From: an uncultured Pirellulaceae bacterium
Lineage (GTDB): Bacteria > Planctomycetota > Planctomycetia > Pirellulales > Pirellulaceae
Reading direction: 5' to 3'
Length of the DNA: 64,000 bases
Assembly: GCA_938083195.1 (NCBI GenBank)
Contig: CALKCK010000020.1
Coordinates: 1-64,000, forward strand
Below the pieces are notes generated by a model that saw only the letters and a program-made list of their open reading frames with translations, had not been told where the DNA came from and did no database searches. The position numbers were made by a program, and so were the translations under genes. Of this stretch, positions 46,181 to 56,118 are shown one piece after another (positions within the stretch are counted from its first letter, which is position 1; each line of letters begins with the position of its first letter).

Positions 46181-46819
46181 TCAACGAGCGCCAGTAGTGG
46201 AACCTTTCATGGGATCCATTACCAGGCAACAAATTCCATAAACGATCGCAAGAAATCCTAGCAGAACCACGTTCATTAACGCACCTTGAATGATGGTAGT
46301 TGCGAAGCTAAACATCAAGGCTGGACCAAATTCTTCGGTGAAAAATGCAGACGTTTCGCCATCTACCGGGTAAACCGCCATCGTGATAAACCTGCCAGCG
46401 GTCGTCGAAGCGATTCCCAAAAATAAATCCAGGGGCGTCAAAAGTGGGGCCACCGAAAAAACAATACGAATCGTATAACTAATTTTTACTGCCCTACGTA
46501 CAACCCGATCCTGCAGAACACGCTGAACAAAAGATGTACCTTCCAAAAGAGTATAGCCAATAACGTAGCAAAAGACGCCAACCACCATCCCAAGAATTGA
46601 AGGGAAAGCACCGTTTGTGAATGCGAGTCCCAAAAAGAAACTCGGAGTAGCGCAAACGTAACAAATAAGAAACCATTTAGTAAATATCCAGGGCAACCCT
46701 TGCCAAAAAGTCTTCTCCGACCTCTGAACTTTTTGAGGCTCATATTGCGTCGAGGCTTGATACGGATTGGCCGAGGCAGTGAATGGGTTATCGCTATCTT
46801 GTTCAGGTCTTTCGATCAT
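46181..46819 (-). CDS. Membrane protein with four predicted helices, unknown function
   Basis: 212 residues. The N-terminal 40 residues are polar and contain NPFTASANPYQAS, an Asn-Pro-Tyr-type motif common at the start of planctomycete small membrane proteins. Hydrophobic helices are seen at about 49-69, 73-95, 113-137 and 168-198. No family recognised. It faces the end of the sugar-nucleotide pair, 37 bp away on the other strand, and stands alone on the minus strand. Confidence 0.75.
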   Translation of the reverse strand: MIERPEQDSDNPFTASANPYQASTQYEPQKVQRSEKTFWQGLPWIFTKWFLICYVCATPSFFLGLAFTNGAFPSILGMVVGVFCYVIGYTLLEGTSFVQRVLQDRVVRRAVKISYTIRIVFSVAPLLTPLDLFLGIASTTAGRFITMAVYPVDGETSAFFTEEFGPALMFSFATTIIQGALMNVVLLGFLAIVYGICCLVMDPMKGSTTGAR

Positions 46820-47017
46820 TCGCTTTATAAACTAAACACAAAAACGGGTTGAATTTCTTAGTCGGCTTGCGAGCGAAAGTATAATTTTAGACCGACAAGA
46901 AGCGACCCAAAATAAATTTCTCATGACCAAATTGCCTGACTTCCAATCAAGATGTCGGCATATTCAGTGCAATCAAAACGCCCCCCGAAATTCACCCCAA
47001 AACCCGATCAAAAACGT

Positions 47018-47962
47018 TTAGCTTTGATTGGCAAGCTTGGGATTCTGTTCCCCAGTCACCTTGATTAATTTCTGTCGAAAAGCATTACAAAGCAATTGCA
47101 TCTGCTCAACATCGAGCTGCTCAGTTCGCGCGTCGGCTCCGTGCCCAAGTTCAGAGAGAACTTCATCGATATCCGACTTCGTCAATTGATCCTTAAACGC
47201 ACTGACCGCAACGGACCGCATGAACTTCCGACGATGGAAAAACATCGCCCGGACAAATGCGTAAAAGAAATCGAGGTCCTCAAATTGTTCGCGTCTCTCT
47301 GGAAAGTGATGGATATGAATAATGGCAGAATCGACTTTTGGGCGGGGCCAGAAAACTTTGGGAGACATGATGCGAACAATTTCCACATCGCAAATACTCT
47401 GCACCCAAATACTCAGCGCTCCGTAGTCTTTCGACCCGGGACCCGCCACCAATCGATCGGCAAGTTCCTTTTGAATCGTGACGGTCATCGTTTCGGGAAC
47501 GATTTCGGAACGCAGCAGGTTAGAAATAATCGGTGTTGCAACGTTATACGGAAGGTTAGCCGCCAGCTTAAACACGCGACCATCTTCCACCTCCATATGG
47601 TGCTTGATCGCAGCGATCACCTCAGGAGCAAATTGGTTTTTATTTTTCAGAGCATCCTGCTTTAGCATTTGAATATTGTCAAATGCCTCCAGTTCCTCTG
47701 ATGCCATTTGATAAAGATATTCGTCAATCTCAACGGTGATAACTTGCGCCGCTTGCTCAGCGAACAACCCCGTGAGCGACCCCATCCCCGTACCAATTTC
47801 AAGGACAACATCGTTTGAATTCAGTTGCGCACTTTTCGCAAGCAGGTTCAAAAGATTGAGGTCAATTAAAAAGTTCTGACCATGACGCTTGTTCGGATTC
47901 AAACCGACTTCTTCGAAGCGCCTTGATAGATACGAAACCGTTTGTCGATTTACTTTAGCCAT
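47018..47962 (-). CDS. rsmA: 16S rRNA dimethyladenosine transferase
   Basis: 314 residues. RsmA/KsgA dimethylates two adjacent adenosines near the 3' end of 16S rRNA using S-adenosylmethionine. Motifs: RHGQNFLID, the SAM loop VLEIGTGMGSLTG, VEIDEYLY, and the catalytic NLPYNV (KLAANLPYNVATPI), followed by RPKVDSAIIHI. The C-terminal domain (FHRRKFMRS) is intact. It starts five bases after the stop of riboflavin synthase, so the two form an operon. Confidence 0.97.
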   Translation of the reverse strand: MAKVNRQTVSYLSRRFEEVGLNPNKRHGQNFLIDLNLLNLLAKSAQLNSNDVVLEIGTGMGSLTGLFAEQAAQVITVEIDEYLYQMASEELEAFDNIQMLKQDALKNKNQFAPEVIAAIKHHMEVEDGRVFKLAANLPYNVATPIISNLLRSEIVPETMTVTIQKELADRLVAGPGSKDYGALSIWVQSICDVEIVRIMSPKVFWPRPKVDSAIIHIHHFPERREQFEDLDFFYAFVRAMFFHRRKFMRSVAVSAFKDQLTKSDIDEVLSELGHGADARTEQLDVEQMQLLCNAFRQKLIKVTGEQNPKLANQS

Positions 47963-47967
47963 AATGT

Positions 47968-48558
47968 TTACTTACGTTCCAATTGCTGCTGAACATACTT
48001 TGCCAATAAATCGGTTTCGATGTTAACGGTGTCCCCGATATTCCGCCGACCCAAGGTTGTGACATCGAGCGTATGAGGAATTAATGCCACGCTAAATCGA
48101 TCTAGCTCGACATCGACCAAGGTCAAACTGATGCCGTCGACCGTGACAGACCCCTTCGACGCCATCTGAATGGTCAAATCACTGGAGACACGGAACCAGA
48201 ATTTCGCCCATTCTCCATCTTGGGTCCGCTCGTCAACAACCCCCAGACCATCCACATGACCGGAAACATAATGCCCGCCCATGCGTTGCCCCACTTGCAA
48301 CGATCGTTCCAAGTTGACCTCAGATCCTGTTGTAAGCTCACCAAGATTCGTCCGCTTTAACGTCTCTTCACCGGCCTGAAAGGTCAGAGCCGCCCCGTCG
48401 ATCGCAACGACCGTCAAACAACAACCGTTGACAGCGATACTGTCTCCCAACTCGGCACCGCCGGAAATTAACTGCCCATCGACTTGGATGTCAGCAGCGT
48501 TCCCCTGAAGCAAAATTGCTTTCACGGTTCCTTTTTCTTCCACTAAACCAGTAAACAA
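47968..48558 (-). CDS. ribE: Riboflavin synthase alpha chain
   Basis: Start chosen at TTG 48558: it gives MFTGLVEEKGTV, the universal N-terminus of the family, and has GAGGGG seven bases upstream; longer frames begin with unrelated residues. The 196-residue protein has the two homologous beta-barrel lumazine-binding repeats: first GDSIAVNGCCLTV and second KGSVTVDGISLTLVDV, plus the trimer segment GGHYVSGHVDGLG. It dismutates two 6,7-dimethyl-8-ribityllumazine to riboflavin. It is upstream of rsmA with a 5-bp gap. No FMN riboswitch is apparent upstream, though only about 190 bp separate it from the next divergent gene. Confidence 0.95.
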   Translation of the reverse strand: MFTGLVEEKGTVKAILLQGNAADIQVDGQLISGGAELGDSIAVNGCCLTVVAIDGAALTFQAGEETLKRTNLGELTTGSEVNLERSLQVGQRMGGHYVSGHVDGLGVVDERTQDGEWAKFWFRVSSDLTIQMASKGSVTVDGISLTLVDVELDRFSVALIPHTLDVTTLGRRNIGDTVNIETDLLAKYVQQQLERK

Positions 48559-48780
48559 GCGGTTCCCCTCATTATCAGCTAAACATGTCAAACCAGCCTC
48601 CAATAGACTTGCCCGACGCCACCAACCCGAAAGTAGAAGTCAATAGCGGTGTTTTTTCAATGACAAATCGAAAGGATCCCGTGGCGAAGTACGTTGATTA
48701 CCAACGACCGGTTTGTCACGCTATAATTTCAGTCTGATTCAAGAGAGTTGTGTTCCATTCCCCGAACCCAAGTAAAAACA

Positions 48781-50190
48781 ATGCTCAACGCAATGAATGT
48801 GATTCTAAAGAGTCTCGCAATTATCCTTCTCGCTATTTCAGGAACATCGCTGGTTGTTGCCGATAATGGATCAAATCCAAATTTTATTATCATTTTCGCC
48901 GACGATCAGGGCTACAACGATCTTGGGTGTTTCGGATCAGAAAAGATTAAGACTCCCAACATTGACCAACTGGCCGCCGAAGGAAGAAAATTTACCAGCT
49001 TTTATGTTCCCTGTTCGGTTTGCTCTCCATCTCGGGCTGCCTTATTGACCGGGTGTTACCCTAAACGCGTGGGAATGCAGAAACATGTTCTTTTTCCCAA
49101 AAGCGACTACGGGCTAAACCCCTCCGAACATACCATCGCCAATCACTTAAAGGGCCTCGGATACGCGACCGCATGTATTGGTAAATGGCATCTCGGCCAC
49201 CTTCCAGAACTCCTTCCTCGCCAACAGGGATTCGACTCCTATTTTGGGATTCCATATTCCAACGACATGAACCATCCCGACAACAAGAACAAACCCAAAA
49301 TCTCAAGTGACGAACGGTGGATCAATCAAGAATCTGCCATCACCCATTGGAACACGCCACTCATTGGTAACGAAGAAATCATCGAACTTCCCGTCGACCA
49401 GCGTACCATTACCAGACGTTATACAGATAAGGCGGTCGAATTTATCACTGCCAACAAAGACAATCCATTTTTCCTTTACCTCCCCCACTCGATGCCCCAT
49501 ATCCCTCTTTACGTTCCCGAGGATGTTTATGACCCCGATCCCAAAAACGCCTACACTTGCGTCATCGAACATATTGATGCCGAAGTCGGACGCCTAGTTC
49601 AAACCGTTCGAGACCTCGGCATCGCCGACAATACTTACATCATTTACACCAGCGACAACGGCCCATGGTTGCAGTTTGGCAGTCACGGCGGCAGCGCATT
49701 ACCACTTCGCAGTGGAAAAGGAACCACCTTTGAAGGGGGCCAACGTGTTCCTTGCGTGATGTGGGCGCCGGGTCGTATCCCCGCCGGAACCACCACCGAT
49801 GCATTTACTTCCACACTAGATTTATTGCCAACCATTGCTTCTCTTACAAAAAGTAAGTTATCGGCGAACAAAATCGATGGAAAAGATATTTCTTCAACGC
49901 TGACATCAGATCGTTCGCCGCGGAAAGACATGCTGTTTTATTCAGCCAGAGGCGAATTGCAGGGGATTCGTGAAGGTGATTGGAAACTACTTGAGATAAC
50001 CCAGGGCAACCGAAAAAACAAATCCTCAAAAACCACCTCCTATCTCTTTAATTTGGCCAATGACATTGGTGAACAGAACAATCTTTTCACTCAGAACCCT
50101 GAGCGGGTTGCGAGGATGAAGATCCAAATGCAACGTCTCGATGCTGAGATTACCGAAAACGCAAGGTCCGTTTGGCGAAAACCCAAGTGA
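48781..50190 (+). CDS. Formylglycine-dependent sulfatase
   Basis: Start at ATG 48781 (MLNAMNVILKS); the frame is open upstream to a TTG at 48748 that has no signal character. A signal peptide ends near residue 27 (VVA-D). The sulfatase signature is C81-S-P-S-R-A-A-L-L-T-G, with FADDQGYNDLGCFG, IGKWHLGHLPELLP and YTSDNGPWLQFGSHGG. This resembles planctomycete arylsulfatase A/N-acetylgalactosamine-6-sulfatase-like enzymes. A TATAAT word at 48722-48727 may be the -10 element. Divergent from riboflavin synthase. It is the third sulfatase of the window, not closely similar to the other two. Confidence 0.94.
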   Translation: MLNAMNVILKSLAIILLAISGTSLVVADNGSNPNFIIIFADDQGYNDLGCFGSEKIKTPNIDQLAAEGRKFTSFYVPCSVCSPSRAALLTGCYPKRVGMQKHVLFPKSDYGLNPSEHTIANHLKGLGYATACIGKWHLGHLPELLPRQQGFDSYFGIPYSNDMNHPDNKNKPKISSDERWINQESAITHWNTPLIGNEEIIELPVDQRTITRRYTDKAVEFITANKDNPFFLYLPHSMPHIPLYVPEDVYDPDPKNAYTCVIEHIDAEVGRLVQTVRDLGIADNTYIIYTSDNGPWLQFGSHGGSALPLRSGKGTTFEGGQRVPCVMWAPGRIPAGTTTDAFTSTLDLLPTIASLTKSKLSANKIDGKDISSTLTSDRSPRKDMLFYSARGELQGIREGDWKLLEITQGNRKNKSSKTTSYLFNLANDIGEQNNLFTQNPERVARMKIQMQRLDAEITENARSVWRKPK

Positions 50191-50367
50191 CCTCTATCAA
50201 CGGCCAACCTCCTGCACCAAAAAAGACAACACTAATAGCCGGCAACGGGTGGCAAAACCGACGTTGAAGGGCAGGGCGGTGACTTCGCAAACTCACTAAA
50301 GAAACCCCTTTCGGAATTTCGATGAATGGGGACAATATCAGTCAATCACCTTAAGAAACCAAAGTAA

Positions 50368-51660
<1,293 letters not shown>

Positions 51661-51722
51661 CGAAAAATAACCGATCGATTGGTGTAAAAACTTAACGGTC
51701 GAGTTTAAATTTTGGATTTTGC

Positions 51723-51759
51723 AAAATGTCCGCCGGCTTCCCCGGCGGACATTTTTTTT
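51723..51759 (+). terminator. Intrinsic terminator of eno
   Basis: ATGTCCGCCGG pairs with CCGGCGGACAT around a 5-base loop, flanked by As on the left and about eight Ts on the right. It lies 63 bp after the eno stop. Confidence 0.97.
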
Positions 51760-51811
51760 GCGAAACAAACTGACTTTTGAACAGAGATTGCCGCTTTTCC
51801 AGTAGGAGGAT

Positions 51812-51840
51812 TTGTTTTTTTCACCTCTCTCTTTTATAGT
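51812..51840 (+). promoter_or_regulatory. Possible sigma-70-type promoter of the small membrane-protein gene
   Basis: TTGTTT, 17 bases, TATAGT. The -10 matches five of six consensus bases and the spacing is ideal. The predicted start is about 60 bases before the ATG at 51906. Confidence 0.5.
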
Positions 51841-51905
51841 CTAAGCGAAGCAATGAAGGATTCGATCCCGCTTAAGCCCCTTTAAATAAGGCATTCTCGC
51901 TAACG

Positions 51906-52448
51906 ATGACGTCATGGCTAACCGAAAACTCGACCGTCCCCATGATTGCCGGGGCGATCTTAATTTTAATTTTCATTGCCTTTGCAGTTCATTCCCGAGA
52001 AAAGGTAATGCTCAAAGTCGCGATGGGCATTGCAGTTATCACCGTGGCAATTGTCACCTGCGAGCAATTGGTCGTTACCCAACGCGAAGAAGTGATCGAT
52101 CGGATATATTCACTCGCAGACTCCGTCCAGCGCAATGACTTTGCTACCACCATGGACTTCTTCAGTGACGATTACCTTGAAACACGTCAACGGGCAAACG
52201 CTGAAATGCCGCGATACGATTTTCAAAACTGCCGAGTCTCAGGTATCTTCAAGTTCAATCTCCTTGAATCCACTCCCCCAACCGCCGAGATTCAATTCAA
52301 TGTTTCCGTCACCGTGCGGGTCGACAACGGTGCTGAACCCCTTTGGGGACAACGAAGAATAAAGCTAACTTTGGAAAAAGACGAAGAAGGTGTTTGGAAA
52401 ATCATCGATTATTCGCATAGCGATCCGCGGTCTGGAATCACCCTCTAG
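51906..52448 (+). CDS. Membrane-anchored protein with NTF2/SnoaL-like C-terminal domain
   Basis: 180 residues. Two hydrophobic helices (about 12-28 and 36-52) are separated by a short basic loop (HSREKVMLK). The rest is a soluble domain beginning VIDRIYSLADSVQRNDFATTMDFFSDDY and ending VWKIIDYSHSDP, the pattern of NTF2/SnoaL-like folds, with strands FNVSVTVRVD and RRIKLTLEKDEEG between. Function unknown; no catalytic residues identified. It has its own promoter candidate and is convergent with hisA. Confidence 0.7.
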   Translation: MTSWLTENSTVPMIAGAILILIFIAFAVHSREKVMLKVAMGIAVITVAIVTCEQLVVTQREEVIDRIYSLADSVQRNDFATTMDFFSDDYLETRQRANAEMPRYDFQNCRVSGIFKFNLLESTPPTAEIQFNVSVTVRVDNGAEPLWGQRRIKLTLEKDEEGVWKIIDYSHSDPRSGITL

Positions 52449-52508
52449 TAGGTTCCCACCCAACATTCACCGAGGGGACTTAAATCTAAGTACCATCCCC
52501 AAGTCCAA

Positions 52509-53303
52509 TCAACTTAATCGACGTGATTGATTCCAGTCGAGGAGATCCCGATAGGCTACACCGCTACCTCCGAAAACATCCAAGGAAGAGCCAACCGTCA
52601 CGTCGACCTTGCCTTCGCCCACCGCCGAAACGAGCCGAATATCATCCATCGAAGCAACTCCTCCGGCATACGTCATTGGAATTCCTCCCCACGCTCCCAA
52701 CAAACCAATCAACTCAGAATCCACACCTTGGCAAAGCCCTTCTACATCCGCGGCGTGAATCAAAAATTCATCGCAATAATTGGCGAGTCGTTCGAGCGTC
52801 TCGTGGTTTACTGGCAAATCGGTCAGAGTCTGCCAGCGATCCTTAGCCACCATCCAACCTTGCGTTGTTCGCTTGCAACTAAGGTCAATTACCAAACGTG
52901 AGGCGCCAATCTCCCGTTCGAGTTCGATTAAGTTTTGCTCCATAAAACGCCCCGCATCGTCAAACAAACAGCTCGTGACGATTACGTGACTCGCTCCTCG
53001 ATCAAGCCATCGAGCGGCGTTATGGAGGCTGATTCCACCGCCCAGTTGCAAACCCCCGGGAAAAGCAGCGAGGGCTCCCAATGCCGCCGCTTCATTACCG
53101 GGCCCCAGTTGAATCAAATGGCCACCCTGCAAGTTATCTGACTTATATTTTTCCGCAAACCAAGCCGCCGTTCGTTCTGAAACAAAATTAACCACTAAGT
53201 CATCAGCAACCGACGAGCGATTGGAAGGGTCAAAAAGCGTGCTCCCCACGATTTGTTTAACTTGGCCATCGTGTAGATCGATACAGGGTCGAAAAATTGT
53301 CAT
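52509..53303 (-). CDS. hisA: Eukaryote-type HisA (ProFAR isomerase)
   Basis: 264 residues. It resembles fungal and plant HIS6/HISN3 much more than bacterial HisA: CIDLHDGQVKQIVGSTL, NFVSERTAAWFAEKYK, QGGHLIQLGPGNEAAA, LQLGGGI, SHVIVTSCLF, LVIDLSCKRTTQGWMVAKDR, WQTLTDLPVNHETLE, EFLIHAADVEGLCQGVD, YAGGVASMDDI and GKVDVTVGSSLDVFGG all have direct counterparts in yeast His6 as I remember it. The isomerase converts ProFAR to PRFAR in histidine synthesis on a TIM barrel. No other his gene is nearby, so it is a solitary gene. It may be an old transfer or a shared ancestral form. Confidence 0.9.
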   Translation of the reverse strand: MTIFRPCIDLHDGQVKQIVGSTLFDPSNRSSVADDLVVNFVSERTAAWFAEKYKSDNLQGGHLIQLGPGNEAAALGALAAFPGGLQLGGGISLHNAARWLDRGASHVIVTSCLFDDAGRFMEQNLIELEREIGASRLVIDLSCKRTTQGWMVAKDRWQTLTDLPVNHETLERLANYCDEFLIHAADVEGLCQGVDSELIGLLGAWGGIPMTYAGGVASMDDIRLVSAVGEGKVDVTVGSSLDVFGGSGVAYRDLLDWNQSRRLS

Positions 53304-53421
53304 GCCAATAGTCTAACCTTTAAATTCATTATTCAAAACAACGCCAGCGGAACGGGTAGGACGTTCCCCGTTAACCTCTATCAAATTAAATTTAATATTC
53401 CCAACTCGCCTTCAATTATCT

Positions 53422-53450
53422 TTTACGTCGAATCCAATGTTTGTTACAAT
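53422..53450 (+). promoter_or_regulatory. Likely promoter of the SGNH-Dabb gene
   Basis: TTTACG, 17 bases, TACAAT: four of six and five of six consensus matches at ideal spacing. Transcription would start near 53457, inside the longest frame, which supports initiation at the GTG at 53485. A GGAACG-N7-CGTTCC dyad lies about 70 bp upstream. Confidence 0.55.
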
Positions 53451-53484
53451 TTTGCCTTTAAACCAGCGTTCCCAGGAGAGAATC

Positions 53485-54507
53485 GTGAAAAGCCCTATCC
53501 ATATTATCGCGTTATTAATTGCGGTTCTTCTTTTACCGAACAATTCTTCCGCTCAGGACAGCGATCTCTCTATGATTCCAGAAAATACGACCATTGTGTT
53601 CCTTGGTGATTCGATTACGCAGGCAGGTGTCCGGCCCAATGGTTACGTGACACTCTTTAAAAAACATTTAGAAGAGAATTACGCCGACAAAAAAATCAAA
53701 GTCATTGGCGCTGGAATCAGCGGTAATCGAGTGCCGAACCTCCAGAAACGTCTGGATAAAGACGTGCTCTCAAAAAAACCTGATCTGGTTTTCATTTACA
53801 TTGGTATTAATGACGTTTGGCATTCGCAAAACGGTCGAGGGACATCACCTGCCGATTTCGAAGCTGGTCTTAAAGAGATCATTGGTAAGATTCAAGCACA
53901 AGGCGGAAAAGTAATTCTTTGCACACCAAGCATGATCGGTGAAAAAACTGACGGGACCAATCCTCTAGACAAAATGCTCGAAGAATTTTCAGCGATAAGC
54001 CGTCGAGTTGCAAAGGAAACTGACTCACAAATGCTTGACCTTCGAAACAATTTCGTCGAACATTTGAAAAAGAATAACACCAAGAACCTCGCCAAGAACA
54101 TTTTGACATCTGACGGCGTACACTTAAATCCAATGGGGAACGAGTTTGTTGCAAAGCAAATGCTCGATGGATTAAAAACGCATGTTACCCCGCCACACGC
54201 GTCCTCGGTTATTCGTCATATCGTTCTCTTTCAATTCAAGGAATCCGTACCTCAAAGCGAGGTCGATGCAATCACAACTGCTTTTAATCAGCTTCCTGAG
54301 AAAATTGACGTCATCACGTCACTCGAATCAGGTACCAACGTCAGTCCGGAAAATCTTACTCAAGGTTACACGCACGCTTTCATCGTAAGTTTCGCCAATG
54401 AAACTGACCGTGATGTATACCTACCCCACCCAGCTCATAAGGCGTTCGTAAAAATGATCGATGGAAAACTGGAGCAAGTTCTCGTGTTTGACATCAAGAC
54501 CCCCTAA
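53485..54507 (+). CDS. Exported SGNH esterase fused to a Dabb domain
   Basis: Start at GTG 53485, with AGGAGA six bases before and a signal peptide directly following (MKSPIHIIALLIAVLLLPNN, cleavage near SSA-Q); an ATG at 53437 would fall within the promoter. The 340-residue product has an SGNH hydrolase (residues 35-235): block I FLGDS43ITQAG, block III GINDVW, block V D210-G-V-H213. Residues about 240-340 are a stress-responsive alpha/beta-barrel (Dabb) domain: VIRHIVLFQFKESV...YTHAFIVSFANETDRDVYLPHPAHKAFV. Dabb domains are usually free-standing dimeric proteins of unclear role. Probably a periplasmic esterase; the fusion is unusual. Confidence 0.88.
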   Translation: MKSPIHIIALLIAVLLLPNNSSAQDSDLSMIPENTTIVFLGDSITQAGVRPNGYVTLFKKHLEENYADKKIKVIGAGISGNRVPNLQKRLDKDVLSKKPDLVFIYIGINDVWHSQNGRGTSPADFEAGLKEIIGKIQAQGGKVILCTPSMIGEKTDGTNPLDKMLEEFSAISRRVAKETDSQMLDLRNNFVEHLKKNNTKNLAKNILTSDGVHLNPMGNEFVAKQMLDGLKTHVTPPHASSVIRHIVLFQFKESVPQSEVDAITTAFNQLPEKIDVITSLESGTNVSPENLTQGYTHAFIVSFANETDRDVYLPHPAHKAFVKMIDGKLEQVLVFDIKTP

Positions 54508-55189
54508 ACTCACCGACACGTTTGATAATCTAAGCCAGTTTCCACTCACTGCATGCACTTTCGATTTGTAGAAAGAAATTGATTCGATTACGCGACTGAG
54601 GCAATTTAAGTCGGCATTTATGCCACATTCTCATTCCTCGCCCCACTGTTTGGCCTGTTTTTTTGAATTCAAGGCGTGTTAACGCTGCGATTGGTGAAAG
54701 TTTCTAAAGAAACTACCTACAAACGAACGAAACATAAAAACAGGAATCAGTGTTGCATTGCTAACAAGCCAGCAAAGTGACAAGGGTTCCTTGGGGGGGA
54801 ATCAATAACCGAACATCTGTTCGGCTAAAAATTAATATGCACCTTTGACCCGATTGGTGTTTATTGATTGCATTTCTCCCTAGGCGACATCATCGTCACC
54901 ATGTTTCAAACTGTATGTGAGTTTGCCGATTGTAAGGGGCCGATAATTCGACTCCGAATGATCTTAAGGAAATTAACTTATAGTTTGGCCAGACACGGTC
55001 GATGTCGTAACGGGTGGGTAAGTACGGACACGAACTCAACCCCAAAAAGCGATTACTTGTTTATCCCGACCCAGTTGGACGCACCGAGCGGACAAAAGGG
55101 GTAAGCAGTTACACTGTGAGAGCCAGGGAACTTTCCTTGTCTAGCCTGTGTAGCGAAAGACGATTCAAAGTGTTTATGGAGAGCCTGCG
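54508..55189. other. Dyad-rich 680-bp intergenic region
   Basis: No gene I can support; a 78-codon frame (54868-55104) has no recognisable protein character. Several inverted repeats share a 4-base spacer: GGCA-TTTA-TGCC (54613-54624), AGTTTC-TAAA-GAAACT (54699-54714), CGAAC-ATCT-GTTCG (54810-54823) and ATTCG-ACTC-CGAAT (54946-54959). The region lies directly upstream of a DNA-binding regulator gene, so operators are plausible. A non-coding RNA is another possibility. Confidence 0.5.
54810..54823. promoter_or_regulatory. LexA-box-like palindrome CGAAC-N4-GTTCG
   Basis: The sequence CGAACATCTGTTCG matches the Gram-positive LexA (DinR) box CGAACNNNNGTTCG at all ten fixed positions, and the dyad extends to CCGAACA-TC-TGTTCGG. 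About 0.06 such sites are expected by chance in 64 kb. It sits 367 bp before the excisionase/receiver gene. Whether this organism's LexA uses this box is not known to me. Confidence 0.45.
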
Positions 55190-55762
55190 ATGAAGGTGTT
55201 CACAACTGGACAGGTCGCTAAGATCTGCAAAGTGGCCCCGCGCACGGTCAGCAAATGGTTCGATTCGGGACGCCTCAAAGGCTACCGAATCCCCGGTTCG
55301 CAAGACCGTCGTATCCCACGCGAATACCTGATCAAATTCCTCAAAGAGCATGGTATGCCTTTGGGTGATCTCGAAGATGAAGCGATGGCAAAAATTTTGA
55401 TTGTCGCTCAAGATCAGGTATTAATTGAGAATCTCAAGCGGGAGTTACCTCCCGAGAAATCTTTCAAAGTAGCTGTGGCTGCCAGCGGCTTCGAAGCCGG
55501 CATTCAAGCTGAAAGTTTTCACCCCGACTGCATCATCACCGATTTCTCGATCGGAAAAGTAGAGGCGATGCAAATTTGTCAAAACCTGCGTAAGAATCCC
55601 GATTTTTCGGAAACGATTCTAATCGCATTACTGCCAGACGACGGACAACCAATTTCGTTCGATCGTTCGGCTATTAACGAAACGTTTAAGAAGCCGTTTG
55701 ACGCGAGCTTGCTCGCTGAACGACTTCGCACACTAATCGGGTCACTTAAAGAACTTGTCTAA
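55190..55762 (+). CDS. Excisionase-type HTH / degenerate receiver fusion regulator
   Basis: 190 residues. Residues 4-55 are an excisionase/MerR-like winged helix (TTGQVAKICKVAPRTVSKWFDSGRLKGYRIPGSQDRRIPREYL). Residues 67-185 form a response-regulator receiver fold: ILIVAQDQ, phospho-acceptor D118 (CIITDFSIG), KKPFD with the conserved Lys. The acidic pair at the first strand end is reduced to one residue (D75), so Mg2+ binding and phosphorylation may be altered. This HTH-first arrangement is found in planctomycetes and relatives. No histidine kinase is adjacent. A long dyad-rich leader precedes it and a strong terminator follows, so it is a single-gene unit. Confidence 0.88.
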   Translation: MKVFTTGQVAKICKVAPRTVSKWFDSGRLKGYRIPGSQDRRIPREYLIKFLKEHGMPLGDLEDEAMAKILIVAQDQVLIENLKRELPPEKSFKVAVAASGFEAGIQAESFHPDCIITDFSIGKVEAMQICQNLRKNPDFSETILIALLPDDGQPISFDRSAINETFKKPFDASLLAERLRTLIGSLKELV

Positions 55763-55825
55763 ACCTTGCCCAAGGTTTGTCGCCGCAGGTTCAATTTGAC
55801 CAAGTGTGCTCGCCGTCTTTCGCAT

Positions 55826-55864
55826 AAACCGTTGCCTGTTGTCCCACAGGCAACGGTTTTTTTG
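55826..55864 (+). terminator. Intrinsic terminator of the HTH/receiver gene
   Basis: AACCGTTGCCTGT pairs perfectly with ACAGGCAACGGTT around a 6-base loop and runs into seven Ts, 64 bp after the stop codon. Confidence 0.97.
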
Positions 55865-56118
55865 TTGGACGCTCTAGTCTGCCGCGCTCGATCCGTTGAG
55901 AAATTTAAAGAAATTTCGTAACGGGGAACATCGATCCCGAATTCCTCGTCATAACGGCGTTGGCATCGCGGTTCACCCGGTTTACGAACCGATTTGACCG
56001 GTTTGCGGGTGTCAAAGTGCCCATTATTGCGTTATTCTTGGGTGTTTCGCTCGGTACATACTGTAGTAGACAGTTTTGCCACAAGTCAATTGATTCCCAA
56101 ACGCCCCCTGACGATACA
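55865..56118. other. Leader region of moaC
   Basis: The moaC frame stays open upstream to 55960 but reads MASRFTRFTNRFDRF and then a hydrophobic stretch with no MoaC character; I treat it as non-coding leader. A membrane-anchored N-terminal extension cannot be fully excluded. Confidence 0.5.

Noticed and set aside
54868..55104. A 78-codon frame in the dyad-rich intergenic region
   Set aside because: No recognisable motif; the frame crosses one of the dyads and has no convincing start, so I leave the region as non-coding.
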